Shown here: piece by piece, positions 5,298 to 12,855 of the stretch
How the letters are laid out: the number at the start of each line of letters is the position of its first letter
Numbering within the stretch: position 1 is the stretch's first letter
Assembly: GCA_946887385.1 (NCBI GenBank)
Contig: CAMPKU010000107.1
Coordinates: forward strand, 1-14,098
Direction: 5' to 3'
DNA from: an uncultured Gammaproteobacteria bacterium
GTDB lineage: Bacteria; Pseudomonadota; Gammaproteobacteria; Rariloculales; Rariloculaceae
Length of the DNA: 14,098 nt
Notes under the pieces: generated by a model
What the model was told of the DNA's origin: nothing
The model's database searches: none
Seen by the model: only the letters and a program-made list of their open reading frames with translations
Translations under genes and position numbers: made by a program

Positions 5298-5905
5298 TGC
5301 CAAGAATCAACCTACTGCCGTGGCGCAGCGAGCTGCGTCAACGGCGCAAGAAAGAATTTCTCGTCGCGCTCGCGGGCAGCCTCGTAGTCGCCGCCGGCGT
5401 CGTGTATCTCTCGAAGCTCACGGTGCAAGGCTGGACCAGCGCTCAGCAAGGGCGCAACGGCATCCTGCGCGCCGAGATCGCCGACCTCGACAAGCAGATC
5501 GAACAGATCAACAGCCTCGAAAGTCAGCGCTCGCGGCTCCTGGCGCGCATGCAGGTGATCACGCAGCTGCAGCGCTCGCGTCCCGAGGTCGTGCATCTGT
5601 TGGACGAGCTCGTCGACGCCGTTCCCGAAGGCGTGAATCTCACTCAGGTCGTTCAGCAAGGCGCGCGCATCGAGCTCACGGGCGCCGCGCAATCGAGCAC
5701 GCGCGTCTCGGCGCTGATGCGCAACATCGACGACTCGGACTGGCTGCGTGAGCCGGGGCTCGACGGCGTCGAGTTCGTAACTCGCGGCGTCGATCGCAAC
5801 GCACAGTTCAAGGTATTCGCTCAGCAAGTATCCATCTCCACGCCCGACGGTGAGGTAGCCGCGACAACCGAGGCGGCCGGGGCGAACCGAAGGAGGGGCC
5901 GATGA
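5297..5905 (+). CDS. pilN: Type IV pilus inner-membrane protein PilN
   Basis: This encodes a 202-residue bitopic membrane protein. The N-terminal cytoplasmic motif PRINLLPWR (residues 2-10) is the PilM-docking signature of PilN. A positively charged stretch (RQRRKK) precedes one membrane helix at about 21-38. A coiled coil follows at about 52-95 (IADLDKQIEQINSLESQ), then a small alpha/beta periplasmic domain to about 182 and a short polar tail. PilN pairs with PilO to form the inner-membrane frame of the pilus machine. The ATG at 5297 shares its A with the pilM stop (TAATG) and has GAGGAG at 5282-5287 as ribosome binding site. The longer upstream extension of this frame is a shadow of pilM. 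The 3' end overlaps pilO by four bases (ATGA). Confidence 0.95.
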   Translation: MPRINLLPWRSELRQRRKKEFLVALAGSLVVAAGVVYLSKLTVQGWTSAQQGRNGILRAEIADLDKQIEQINSLESQRSRLLARMQVITQLQRSRPEVVHLLDELVDAVPEGVNLTQVVQQGARIELTGAAQSSTRVSALMRNIDDSDWLREPGLDGVEFVTRGVDRNAQFKVFAQQVSISTPDGEVAATTEAAGANRRRGR

Positions 5906-6510
5906 ACATCATCGACGAGCTGCGCAATCTCGATACCAACGACCCTGGCCGTTGGCCGCTGCCGATCCGCATCGGCGCCGTCGCCATCGCATTCACGGCC
6001 GTCGCGGCGATCGGCATCTACATGCTCGTGGTCAAAGAGGAAATGCCGCTGCTCGAGCGCGCTGAACGCGAGGAAGTGGAGCTGCGCACGCAGTTCGAGG
6101 ATCGTCAGCGCAAGGCCGCAAACTTCGACGCCTACCGCGCTCAGCTCGCCGATATCGAGCGCGACTTCGGCGCGATGCTGCGGCAGCTGCCCGGCGAGAC
6201 GGAGGTGCCGAGCCTGCTCGTCGACATCTCGCAGACGGGCCTCGGCGCGGGCCTCGAGGAGCAGCTGTTCCAGCCGACCGGCGAAATTCAGAAAGACTTC
6301 TATGCCGAGCTGCCGATCCGGCTCCGCTACTCGGGCAGCTATCACGAGTTGGGCAATTTTGTGAGCGGCATCGCTGCGCTGCCGCGGATTGTGACATTAC
6401 ATGACATCACGATTCGCCCGCGAGGAGGCAACTCGTCCCCTGACGAGTTGACCCTCGACGTGACGGCGAAGACTTATCGCTACCTCGACGAGGGAGCGGC
6501 GGAGGGCTAA
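5902..6510 (+). CDS. pilO: Type IV pilus inner-membrane protein PilO
   Basis: This encodes a 202-residue bitopic membrane protein, the partner of PilN and PilP in the alignment subcomplex. A short cytoplasmic N-terminus (MNIIDELRNLDTNDPGRWPL) leads into a membrane helix at about residues 22-44. A charged coiled coil spans about 47-90 (KEEMPLLERAEREEVELR). A ferredoxin-like periplasmic domain covers about 100-193, including LLVDISQTG and LRYSGSYHELGNFVSGIAALPRIV, which are typical PilO segments. The start codon overlaps the pilN stop (ATGA) and is preceded by AAGGAGG at 5890-5896. Its stop overlaps the pilP start (TAATG). These overlaps imply translational coupling, which would help hold the components at matched levels. 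Confidence 0.95.
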   Translation: MNIIDELRNLDTNDPGRWPLPIRIGAVAIAFTAVAAIGIYMLVVKEEMPLLERAEREEVELRTQFEDRQRKAANFDAYRAQLADIERDFGAMLRQLPGETEVPSLLVDISQTGLGAGLEEQLFQPTGEIQKDFYAELPIRLRYSGSYHELGNFVSGIAALPRIVTLHDITIRPRGGNSSPDELTLDVTAKTYRYLDEGAAEG

Positions 6511-7040
6511 TGGTGACGCGTAGCGTGTTCTCGATGCGCTGGTTGGCTGCGGCCGCGATGGCCGTGGGCCTGACCGCGTGCGGCGGCGCCAACGACGACT
6601 TGCGCGCCTACATCGACGACGTCAAGGCGCGGCCCGGCGGCCGCATCGAGCCGTTGCCGCCGATCGAGCCGGCACCGTCGTTCGTCTACGAGCCCGGCAC
6701 GCGCCGCTCGCCCTTCATGCCCGACGAGCCGCAGCGGCGCGTCAGCAACGACCCGAACGCCGTCGACGGCCCGGATCAGAACCGGCCGCGCGAGCCGCTC
6801 GAGAGCTTTCCGCTCGACACGTTGCGCATGGTCGGCACGCTGGCCGACCGGCGCGCAAGCTTCGGCCTCATCCAGACCACGGACGGGCTCGTGCACCGCG
6901 TCACGGTCGGCAATCACATGGGACAGAACTACGGCCGCATCGTGGCCATCTCGGATTCGCAGATTCAGTTGGTGGAGATCATCTCCGACGGTCTTGGCGG
7001 GTACCTGGAACGACCCGCTGCGATCGGCTTGGCCGATTGA
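6510..7040 (+). CDS. pilP: Type IV pilus assembly lipoprotein PilP
   Basis: This encodes a 176-residue inner-membrane lipoprotein that connects the PilN/PilO dimer to the secretin PilQ. A signal peptide (about residues 1-23) ends in a lipobox, LTAC, with the lipidated cysteine at 24. A proline-rich flexible linker follows (LPPIEPAPSF, about 49-58), then the RRSPFMPDEP segment common in PilP. The compact beta-sandwich domain that binds PilQ spans about 98-172 (PLDTLRMVGTL, LVHRVTVGNHMGQNYGRI). The ATG at 6510 shares its A with the pilO stop. GGAGGG at 6501-6506 lies rather close to it, so the GTG at 6513 is an alternative start that changes the protein by one residue. A 29-base gap separates it from pilQ, the only real gap in the operon. 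Confidence 0.96.
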   Translation: MVTRSVFSMRWLAAAAMAVGLTACGGANDDLRAYIDDVKARPGGRIEPLPPIEPAPSFVYEPGTRRSPFMPDEPQRRVSNDPNAVDGPDQNRPREPLESFPLDTLRMVGTLADRRASFGLIQTTDGLVHRVTVGNHMGQNYGRIVAISDSQIQLVEIISDGLGGYLERPAAIGLAD

Positions 7041-7069
7041 AGCGCAGGGGAGCTTTAGGGAGTAACCGT

Positions 7070-9256
7070 ATGAAGATGTCACCAACCGTTCGTCGCGAGA
7101 ACCTGTCGAGATGGCTCGGCCTACCGCTTAGCCTCTGCTGGCTTCTCGCGATCGGCCTCTTGCCTTCCCCCGTGCTCGCACAAGCTGCGCTGCAACTTCA
7201 AGACATTGAAGTGCAGTCGCTGCCGGGGCAACAGGTCGAGCTGCGGCTGCGCTTGAGCGGCGCCGCACCCGAGCCGATGACCTTCACGATCGACAATCCG
7301 GCGCGCATTTCGCTGGATCTGCCGAACACGTCGCTGGCATTGGACTCCCGCCGCCAGGACGCGAACGTCGGCCCGCTCACGACGGTTCTCGCCGCGGAAG
7401 CCAACGGCCGCACGCGCGTCGTCATGAACTTGAGCTCGATGGTGCCGTACGAGACCCGCGTAGAAGGCAACAGCGTCGTCGTGCTGATCGGCCAAGGCCC
7501 CGGCGTCGGCGCCTCGCCCTCGTTCGCGGCGCAGCCAAGCCAGAGCCCCACTCCGCGCGCGGCCGCGGCCGCGCCGGGCGAGCGCTCGATCCGCAACATC
7601 GACTTTCGCCGCGGCAGCGATGGCGCCGGCCAAGTCGTGGTCGAGCTCAACGATCCGCGCACCACGGTCGACGTTCGCCAGGAAGGCGGACGCATCGTCG
7701 TCGACTTCCAGGACACGACGCTGCCACAAGAGCTTCTGCGCCGGCTCGACGTGACCGACTTCGCGACACCGGTGTTTACGGTGGACGCCCTGCGCGCCAA
7801 TAGCAACGCGCGGCTCATCGTGACCGCGGCCGCCGAATACGATCAGGTGGCCTATCAGACCGACAATCAGTTCACGCTCGAGCTCAAGCCGCCCGTCGAG
7901 CAATCGGCCGCGACGCCGGGGCTCTTCGACGAGGATCGCGAGTACACGGGCGAGCGCCTCGGGTTGAACTTCCAAGACATCGAGACACGCGCCGTTCTAC
8001 AGCTCATCGCCGACTTCAGCGGTCTCAACATCGTCGTCAGCGATACGGTGCAGGGCAGCGTCACGCTGCGCCTCCAAAACGTTCCTTGGGATCAGGCGCT
8101 CGACATCGTGATGACCACGAAGGGCCTCGACATGCGCCGCAACGGCAACGTCGTCATCGTGGCGCCGGCCGAAGAGATTGCGGCACGCGAGCAAGCCGAG
8201 CTCGAGGCGTTGCAGGCGCTGCAGACGTTGGAGCCGCTGCGTTCCGAGTTCATTCAGGTGAACTACGCCAAGGCCGGCGAGCTGGCGGCGTTGATTTCCG
8301 GTCAAGGCGGCCGCTCGCTGCTGTCGGAGCGCGGCACGGTCGCGATCGACGAGCGCACCAACACGCTGCTCATCAACGACGTGGCGTCGACCTTGGCCGA
8401 CGTGCGCCGCCTGGTCACGACGCTCGATATCCCCGTGCGTCAGGTGCTGATCGAGAGCCGCGTCGTCATCGTCAACGACGACTACAGCCGCGATCTCGGC
8501 GTCCGCTTCGGCACGACGTCGGTGAACGACAACTCCGGCAACGGCTTGATCGGCGTGACGGGCACGGGCGCGGGTGCGGGCCTCATGGCCGGCGCGCCGG
8601 CGATCGGCGGAGCGGGTGGCTCCGCGATCCCCGTGGTGGCCCCGCCGCTGGCGTCGCGCTACAACGTGAACCTGCCGGTCGCGGCGCCCGCCGGGTCGAT
8701 CGCGCTCGCGATCTTGGGCAGCGATTATCTCGTCGACCTCGAGCTCTCGGCCTTGCAGGCCGAAGGCGAAGGCCGCGTGATCTCGACGCCGCGCATCGTG
8801 GCCACGAATCAGCGCGAAGCCCGCATTCTCCAGGGTACGGAGATCCCGTATCAGGAGTCCTCGTCGAGCGGCGCCACGACGGTGTCGTTCAAGGAGGCCG
8901 TGCTCAGCATGAGCGTGACTCCGCAGATCACCCCGGACAACCGCATCATCATGGACCTCACGATCACCAAGGACTCGGTCGGCGAGGTCGTCTCGAGCGG
9001 TCAGGCCGGCGGCTTCATTCCGAGCATCGACACGCGCGAGCTCGTGACTCAAGTCCACGTGAACGACGGCGAGACGGTGGTGCTCGGCGGCGTCTACGAG
9101 ACGGAGCTGCGCAGTGCCGTCACGAAGGTGCCGGGGCTCGGCAACATTCCGGGCATCGGCTATCTGTTCCGCAGCCGCACGCAATCGAACAACAACGCCG
9201 AGCTCTTGATCTTCGTCACGCCGAAGATCTTGCGCGAGGGAGCCCGCGTCGAGTAA
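7070..9256 (+). CDS. pilQ: Type IV pilus outer-membrane secretin PilQ
   Basis: This encodes a 728-residue outer-membrane secretin that forms the gated pore for the pilus fibre. A signal peptide covers about residues 1-39, with cleavage near AQA. Two AMIN-type peptidoglycan-binding domains follow at about 40-142 and 172-273, separated by a Pro/Ala/Ser linker. The N0/STN domain is at about 296-366, the N1 domain at about 392-455 and the secretin core at about 458-722. The core carries the family signature VPGLGNIPGIGYLF at 687-700 and ends in LLIFVTPKIL. A Gly/Ala-rich loop at 489-520 lies inside the core. The start at ATG 7070 is set by GGGAG at 7058-7062 and by the signal peptide; the longer open frame upstream is a shadow of pilP. 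It is the last gene of the pil operon and is followed by a strong terminator. Confidence 0.97.
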   Translation: MKMSPTVRRENLSRWLGLPLSLCWLLAIGLLPSPVLAQAALQLQDIEVQSLPGQQVELRLRLSGAAPEPMTFTIDNPARISLDLPNTSLALDSRRQDANVGPLTTVLAAEANGRTRVVMNLSSMVPYETRVEGNSVVVLIGQGPGVGASPSFAAQPSQSPTPRAAAAAPGERSIRNIDFRRGSDGAGQVVVELNDPRTTVDVRQEGGRIVVDFQDTTLPQELLRRLDVTDFATPVFTVDALRANSNARLIVTAAAEYDQVAYQTDNQFTLELKPPVEQSAATPGLFDEDREYTGERLGLNFQDIETRAVLQLIADFSGLNIVVSDTVQGSVTLRLQNVPWDQALDIVMTTKGLDMRRNGNVVIVAPAEEIAAREQAELEALQALQTLEPLRSEFIQVNYAKAGELAALISGQGGRSLLSERGTVAIDERTNTLLINDVASTLADVRRLVTTLDIPVRQVLIESRVVIVNDDYSRDLGVRFGTTSVNDNSGNGLIGVTGTGAGAGLMAGAPAIGGAGGSAIPVVAPPLASRYNVNLPVAAPAGSIALAILGSDYLVDLELSALQAEGEGRVISTPRIVATNQREARILQGTEIPYQESSSSGATTVSFKEAVLSMSVTPQITPDNRIIMDLTITKDSVGEVVSSGQAGGFIPSIDTRELVTQVHVNDGETVVLGGVYETELRSAVTKVPGLGNIPGIGYLFRSRTQSNNNAELLIFVTPKILREGARVE

Positions 9257-9280
9257 CGAACGGCTGATCAGCAGTTTGCT

Positions 9281-9317
9281 CGGGACGGCCGCCTTTTTGG
9301 GCGGCCGTCTCGTTTTT
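9281..9317 (+). terminator. Strong intrinsic terminator after pilQ
   Basis: GACGGCCGCC (9284-9293) pairs perfectly with GGCGGCCGTC (9300-9309). Three more outer pairs (one G-T) give a 13-bp stem from 9281 to 9312. The loop is six bases (TTTTTG) and T9313-T9317 follow directly. This is a textbook rho-independent terminator placed 25 bases after the pilQ stop, and it separates the pil operon from aroK. Confidence 0.92.
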
Positions 9318-9326
9318 CCGTATCCT
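9297..9326 (+). promoter_or_regulatory. Possible aroK promoter overlapping the terminator
   Basis: TTGGGC (9297-9302) and TATCCT (9321-9326), 18 bases apart, could act as -35 and -10. Transcription would start about two bases before the aroK ATG at 9335, giving an almost leaderless mRNA. Both hexamers are weak. The idea rests mainly on the need for a promoter after such a strong terminator. Confidence 0.25.
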
Positions 9327-9334
9327 AGCGAGCC

Positions 9335-9874
9335 ATGCTCGGCCAGCCCAACGTCTATCTCATCGGCCCAATGGGCTCCGGCAAGACCGCGGTCGGCCGC
9401 CGCCTCGCCACGCTGCTCGGCAAGCAGTTCATCGACAGCGACGCCGAGATCGAGAAGCGCACAGGCGTCGACATCCGCTTCATCTTCGAGAAGGAAGGGG
9501 AGGCCCGCTTTCGCGACCGCGAGCGCGAAGTGATCGCCGACCTCACGGCACTCCAAGGGGTGGTCATCGCCACGGGCGGCGGCGTGGTTCTCGATGCCGC
9601 GAATCGCGAGCGGCTCGCGAGGACGGGCACGGTGGTCTACCTCGAGACTACGATCGAGACGCTCGTGCGGCGCACGAAGGCCAACAAGGCTCGGCCGCTG
9701 TTGCTCACCGACGACCCGCGTGGCGTGCTGGAACGGTTGATGGCGATTCGCCGGCCGCTGTACGAGGAAGCCGCCGATCTGCGCATCGAGACCACGGGCC
9801 GGCAGGTGCGCGCGGTCGCTGCAGACATCCAGCAACGGCTGGCGGCGCGCGTTGCAAAGACCGCGGCTACTTGA
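9335..9874 (+). CDS. aroK: Shikimate kinase
   Basis: This encodes a 179-residue cytoplasmic kinase that phosphorylates shikimate to shikimate 3-phosphate with ATP, the fifth step of the shikimate pathway to aromatic amino acids. The Walker A loop GPMGSGKT is at residues 11-18, with Lys17 binding ATP. Shikimate-binding residues are visible as DSD at 34-36, Arg58 and Arg60 in GEARFRDRE, and GGG at 81-83. The lid arginine is in KARPLL (Arg120), and Arg140 lies in RRPLYEE. Length and motifs are ordinary. The usual pilQ-aroK-aroB order is kept, but a strong terminator lies directly upstream and no convincing ribosome binding site precedes the ATG (only AGCGAG at 9327-9332). It therefore depends either on read-through or on its own near-leaderless promoter. 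Confidence 0.96.
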   Translation: MLGQPNVYLIGPMGSGKTAVGRRLATLLGKQFIDSDAEIEKRTGVDIRFIFEKEGEARFRDREREVIADLTALQGVVIATGGGVVLDAANRERLARTGTVVYLETTIETLVRRTKANKARPLLLTDDPRGVLERLMAIRRPLYEEAADLRIETTGRQVRAVAADIQQRLAARVAKTAAT

Positions 9875-9886
9875 GAACCTCGCCGC

Positions 9887-10957
9887 GTGGAAACCATCGT
9901 CGTCGCACTGGGTAAACGCAGCTACCCGATCCATATCGGCACCGGCGTGCTCGACCAGCCGGAGCTCTACGGGATCGCGGCTAAACAGGTTCTGATCGTC
10001 ACCAACGAGGTAGTCGCACCGCTGTATCTATCGCGCGTGCAACGCGCCTTGCAGAGCCGCGAGCTCGACACGGTGATCTTGCCCGACGGCGAACGGCACA
10101 AGACGCTCGCCACTTTCACGGCGGTTCTCGACCGACTCATCGACAAGCGCTTTCATCGCGACTGCTGCCTCGTGGCTTTGGGCGGCGGCGTCATCGGCGA
10201 TCTCACCGGTTACGCGGCCGCGAGCTACCAGCGCGGGGTCGATTTCGTGCAGATCCCGACCACGCTGCTCGCTCAAGTGGATTCCTCGGTCGGCGGCAAG
10301 ACGGCCGTCAATCACCCGCGCGCGAAAAACATGATCGGCGCGTTTCATCAGCCTATTGCCGTGCTCACCGACTTGGGCACGCTGGCCACGCTGCCGCCGC
10401 GCGAGCTCTCGGCCGGCCTGGCGGAAGTCATCAAATACGGCGTGATCGTCGACGCCGCGTTCTTCGGCTGGCTCGAGGCGCACGTGGACGAGCTCACGCG
10501 CCTCGACCCGGCGGCGCTCACGCACGCAATCCAAAAGAGCTGCGAGATCAAGGCCGCCATCGTCGCGGAAGACGAGCGCGAGCTTGGGCGGCGCGCCCTG
10601 CTGAACCTGGGCCACACGTTCGGCCACGCGCTCGAAGCGATCGGCGGTTACGAGCGCTGGCTTCATGGCGAAGCGGTGGCCATCGGCATCGCGCTTGCGG
10701 CGCACACGTCGGTTGCGCTGGGCTCGCTGCCGCGGCGCGACTGCGAGCGCATCGAACGGCTGCTCGTGCGTGCCGGGCTGCCCACGGCGGCGAGAGGCGT
10801 CGACGCCGACGAGCTGCTCCTCAGCATGCAAGGCGACAAGAAGGCCGACAGCGCGGGCTTGAAGCTCGTTCTGATTCGCGCGCTGGGCGACAGTATCGTG
10901 ACGCGCGCGCCGCCGTTGGACGCGCTGCGCTCGGTGCTCGTCGAGCGGCTCGAGTGA
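9887..10957 (+). CDS. aroB: 3-dehydroquinate synthase
   Basis: This encodes a 356-residue cytoplasmic, NAD- and metal-dependent enzyme that converts 3-deoxy-D-arabino-heptulosonate 7-phosphate to 3-dehydroquinate, the second step of the shikimate pathway. NAD-binding and active-site segments are clear: LPDGERHKT (65-73), ALGGGVIGDLTGYAA (97-111), and QIPTTLLAQVDSSVGGKTAV (122-141). The zinc ligands are Glu180 (GLAEVIKYG), His243 (LGHTFGHA) and His260 (LHGEAV), matching the E. coli residues with an offset of four. It starts with GTG at 9887, 12 bases after aroK, with only a weak GAGA ribosome binding site, so it is probably expressed with aroK. Its stop overlaps the next gene's start by four bases. 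Confidence 0.97.
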   Translation: METIVVALGKRSYPIHIGTGVLDQPELYGIAAKQVLIVTNEVVAPLYLSRVQRALQSRELDTVILPDGERHKTLATFTAVLDRLIDKRFHRDCCLVALGGGVIGDLTGYAAASYQRGVDFVQIPTTLLAQVDSSVGGKTAVNHPRAKNMIGAFHQPIAVLTDLGTLATLPPRELSAGLAEVIKYGVIVDAAFFGWLEAHVDELTRLDPAALTHAIQKSCEIKAAIVAEDERELGRRALLNLGHTFGHALEAIGGYERWLHGEAVAIGIALAAHTSVALGSLPRRDCERIERLLVRAGLPTAARGVDADELLLSMQGDKKADSAGLKLVLIRALGDSIVTRAPPLDALRSVLVERLE

Positions 10958-12117
10958 TCGAAGGCCGCACCGAGCTCGCTCCCTACGCGGCCACGGCCGC
11001 GGCGTCGCGCGGCCGCCGCCACTTCGAGCCGCCGCCCGCGCTACGCACCGAGTTCCAACGCGATCGCGACCGGATCGTCCACTCCACGGCCTTCCGCCGC
11101 CTCGTCTACAAGACGCAGGTGTTCGTGAACTACGAGGGCGATCTGTATCGGACGCGTCTCACTCATTCGCTCGAGGTGGCGCAAATCGCGCGCACGGCCG
11201 CGCGGGCTTTGGGCTTGAACGAGGATCTCGTCGAGGCGATCAGCCTGGCGCACGACTTAGGCCATACACCGTTCGGTCATGCCGGGCAGGATGCGCTCAA
11301 CGAGTGCATGCGCGAGCACGGCGGCTTCGAGCACAACCTTCAGTCGCTGCGCGTCGTGGACAGCCTCGAAGACCGATATGCGAGCTTTCGCGGCTTGAAC
11401 CTCACGTTCGAGACGCGCGAAGGGATTCTGAAGCACTGCTCCTTGAAGCACGCCCGCGAGCTCGGCGACGTGGGCCGGCGGTTTCTCGACCGCACGCAAG
11501 CCGGCCTCGAGGCGCAGCTCGCCAACATCGCCGACGAGATCGCGTACAACAATCACGATGTCGACGATGGGTTGCGCTCGGGGCTCGTAACGCTCGAGCA
11601 GCTCGACACGGTACCGTTCTTCGCCGAGCACCTGGCGCGCATCCGGCGGCAACGCCCGAATCTGAAGCCGCAGCTCTTGGGCAGCGAAGCCGTGCGCGAG
11701 ATGATCGGCGAGCTCGTGGCCGACCTCGTGGCCGCCACCGCGGCGGCCATCGCGGCGGCTGCGCCTCGCGACATCGATCATGTACGGGCGCTGCCGCACA
11801 GCCTCGTGGGGTTCAGCCCGCCGTTTCGCGAGGCACAGCTCACGCTGAAGCAGTTCCTGCGCGAGGCGCTCTACACGCACCCGCGCGTGCGCCTGATGAC
11901 GGAACAGGCCCACGACACCGTGCGGTTCCTGTTCGCCGAGCTCATGGCCGACTATGGCCGAATGCCCGACGAGCACTCGGCGCGCGCGAAAGAGTACTCG
12001 GCGGCGGGCGACGCGGCCGCGGCGGCCCGCGTCGTGGCGGACTACATCGCCGGCATGACGGACCGCTTCGCGCTGCAAACACGCGACGCGCTGCGCGACA
12101 AACGCAAGGCGCGGTAG
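10954..12117 (+). CDS. dgt: Deoxyguanosinetriphosphate triphosphohydrolase-like HD protein
   Basis: This encodes a 387-residue cytoplasmic HD-superfamily hydrolase of the dGTPase-like family, which splits dNTPs into deoxynucleoside and tripolyphosphate. Metal ligands are visible: His71 (RLTHSLEV), His100-Asp101 (LAHDLGHTPFGH) and Asp194 (ADEIAYNNHD). The N-terminal block RDRDRIVHSTAFRRLVYKTQVF (37-58) is typical of the family. The C-terminal half is helical, with an Ala-rich stretch at 256-270. Length fits the shorter 'type 2' or dGTPase-like group rather than the roughly 505-residue E. coli Dgt, so the preferred dNTP is uncertain. It starts with GTG 10954, overlapping the aroB stop (GTGA). 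Placement behind aroB is typical of Betaproteobacteria and some deep Gammaproteobacteria. Confidence 0.92.
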   Translation: MIEGRTELAPYAATAAASRGRRHFEPPPALRTEFQRDRDRIVHSTAFRRLVYKTQVFVNYEGDLYRTRLTHSLEVAQIARTAARALGLNEDLVEAISLAHDLGHTPFGHAGQDALNECMREHGGFEHNLQSLRVVDSLEDRYASFRGLNLTFETREGILKHCSLKHARELGDVGRRFLDRTQAGLEAQLANIADEIAYNNHDVDDGLRSGLVTLEQLDTVPFFAEHLARIRRQRPNLKPQLLGSEAVREMIGELVADLVAATAAAIAAAAPRDIDHVRALPHSLVGFSPPFREAQLTLKQFLREALYTHPRVRLMTEQAHDTVRFLFAELMADYGRMPDEHSARAKEYSAAGDAAAAARVVADYIAGMTDRFALQTRDALRDKRKAR

Positions 12118-12126
12118 AATTCGCTC

Positions 12127-12855
12127 GTGGCCGCTGTTCCCCAATCCGTGCGCCGCATCGCGAACCGCGAGCGGCTCATCTTCGCGCTCGACGTGCCGGA
12201 TCTCGACGGCGCGAAGCGGCTCGTGGAGACGCTCGCCGACAGCGTCGTGTTTTACAAGATCGGGCTCGAGCTCGCGACTTCGCGCCACTATTTCGAGCTG
12301 CTCGATTGGCTCGTGGCACACAACAAGCAGGTCTTCGCCGACCTGAAGCTCTACGACATTCCGGCCACCGTGACGGCCGCCGTGCGGCAACTGCGCGCCT
12401 CCGGGGCCACGTTCCTCACGGTGCACGGCGACCGCGCGATCATGGAAGCCGCGGCGCAAGCCAAAGGCGATCGTCTCAAGGTGCTGGCCGTCACCGTGCT
12501 CACGAGCATCGCGCCGCGCGATCTCGCCGAGATGGGGGTGAACCTTTCCGTGGAAGAGCTCGTGCTCATGCGGGCACGGCAAGCCGCGGCTGCAGGGTGC
12601 GACGGCGTCATCGCGTCCGGTCTCGAGGCGGCGCCGCTGCGGGCCGCGCTCGGCGCGGAGCCGTTGATCGTGACGCCGGGCATCCGTCCGGCCGACGGCG
12701 CACGGAGCGACGATCAGCGCCGCGTCGTCACGCCCACGCTGGCATTCCGCGCCGGTGCCGATCACATCGTGGTCGGCCGGCCGATCCGCGACGCCGCCGA
12801 TCCGTATCTCGCCGCCGCGGCGATTCAAGACGAGATTGCCGGCGTGTTTGGATGA
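12127..12855 (+). CDS. pyrF: Orotidine 5'-phosphate decarboxylase
   Basis: This encodes a cytoplasmic enzyme of up to 242 residues that converts OMP to UMP, the last step of de novo pyrimidine synthesis. The substrate-binding Asp22 (FALDVPD) and Lys44 (YKIGLEL) are present. So is the catalytic tetrad in FADLKLYDIPATV (Asp72, Lys74, Asp77), along with TVHGD (98-102), VTPGIRP (182-188) and the phosphate-gripping VVGRPI (215-220). It belongs to the short bacterial type 1 group. The GTG at 12127, nine bases after the dgt stop, gives the full product; GTG at 12148 (residue 8) is an alternative because neither has a clear ribosome binding site. The sequence TAGAAT just before the start contains the dgt stop and resembles a -10 box, but no -35 is visible. 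Its stop overlaps the start of the DUF445 gene (ATGA). Confidence 0.96.
   Translation: MAAVPQSVRRIANRERLIFALDVPDLDGAKRLVETLADSVVFYKIGLELATSRHYFELLDWLVAHNKQVFADLKLYDIPATVTAAVRQLRASGATFLTVHGDRAIMEAAAQAKGDRLKVLAVTVLTSIAPRDLAEMGVNLSVEELVLMRARQAAAAGCDGVIASGLEAAPLRAALGAEPLIVTPGIRPADGARSDDQRRVVTPTLAFRAGADHIVVGRPIRDAADPYLAAAAIQDEIAGVFG

Noticed and set aside
7997..9934. Minus-strand open frame of 645 codons opposite pilQ, aroK and the start of aroB
   Set aside because: It crosses three clear genes and a terminator on the other strand and has His/Arg/Asp-rich nonsense composition, so it is a shadow frame.
11257..12828. Minus-strand open frame of 523 codons opposite dgt and pyrF
   Set aside because: It has the same shadow-frame composition, no ribosome binding site and no family resemblance.
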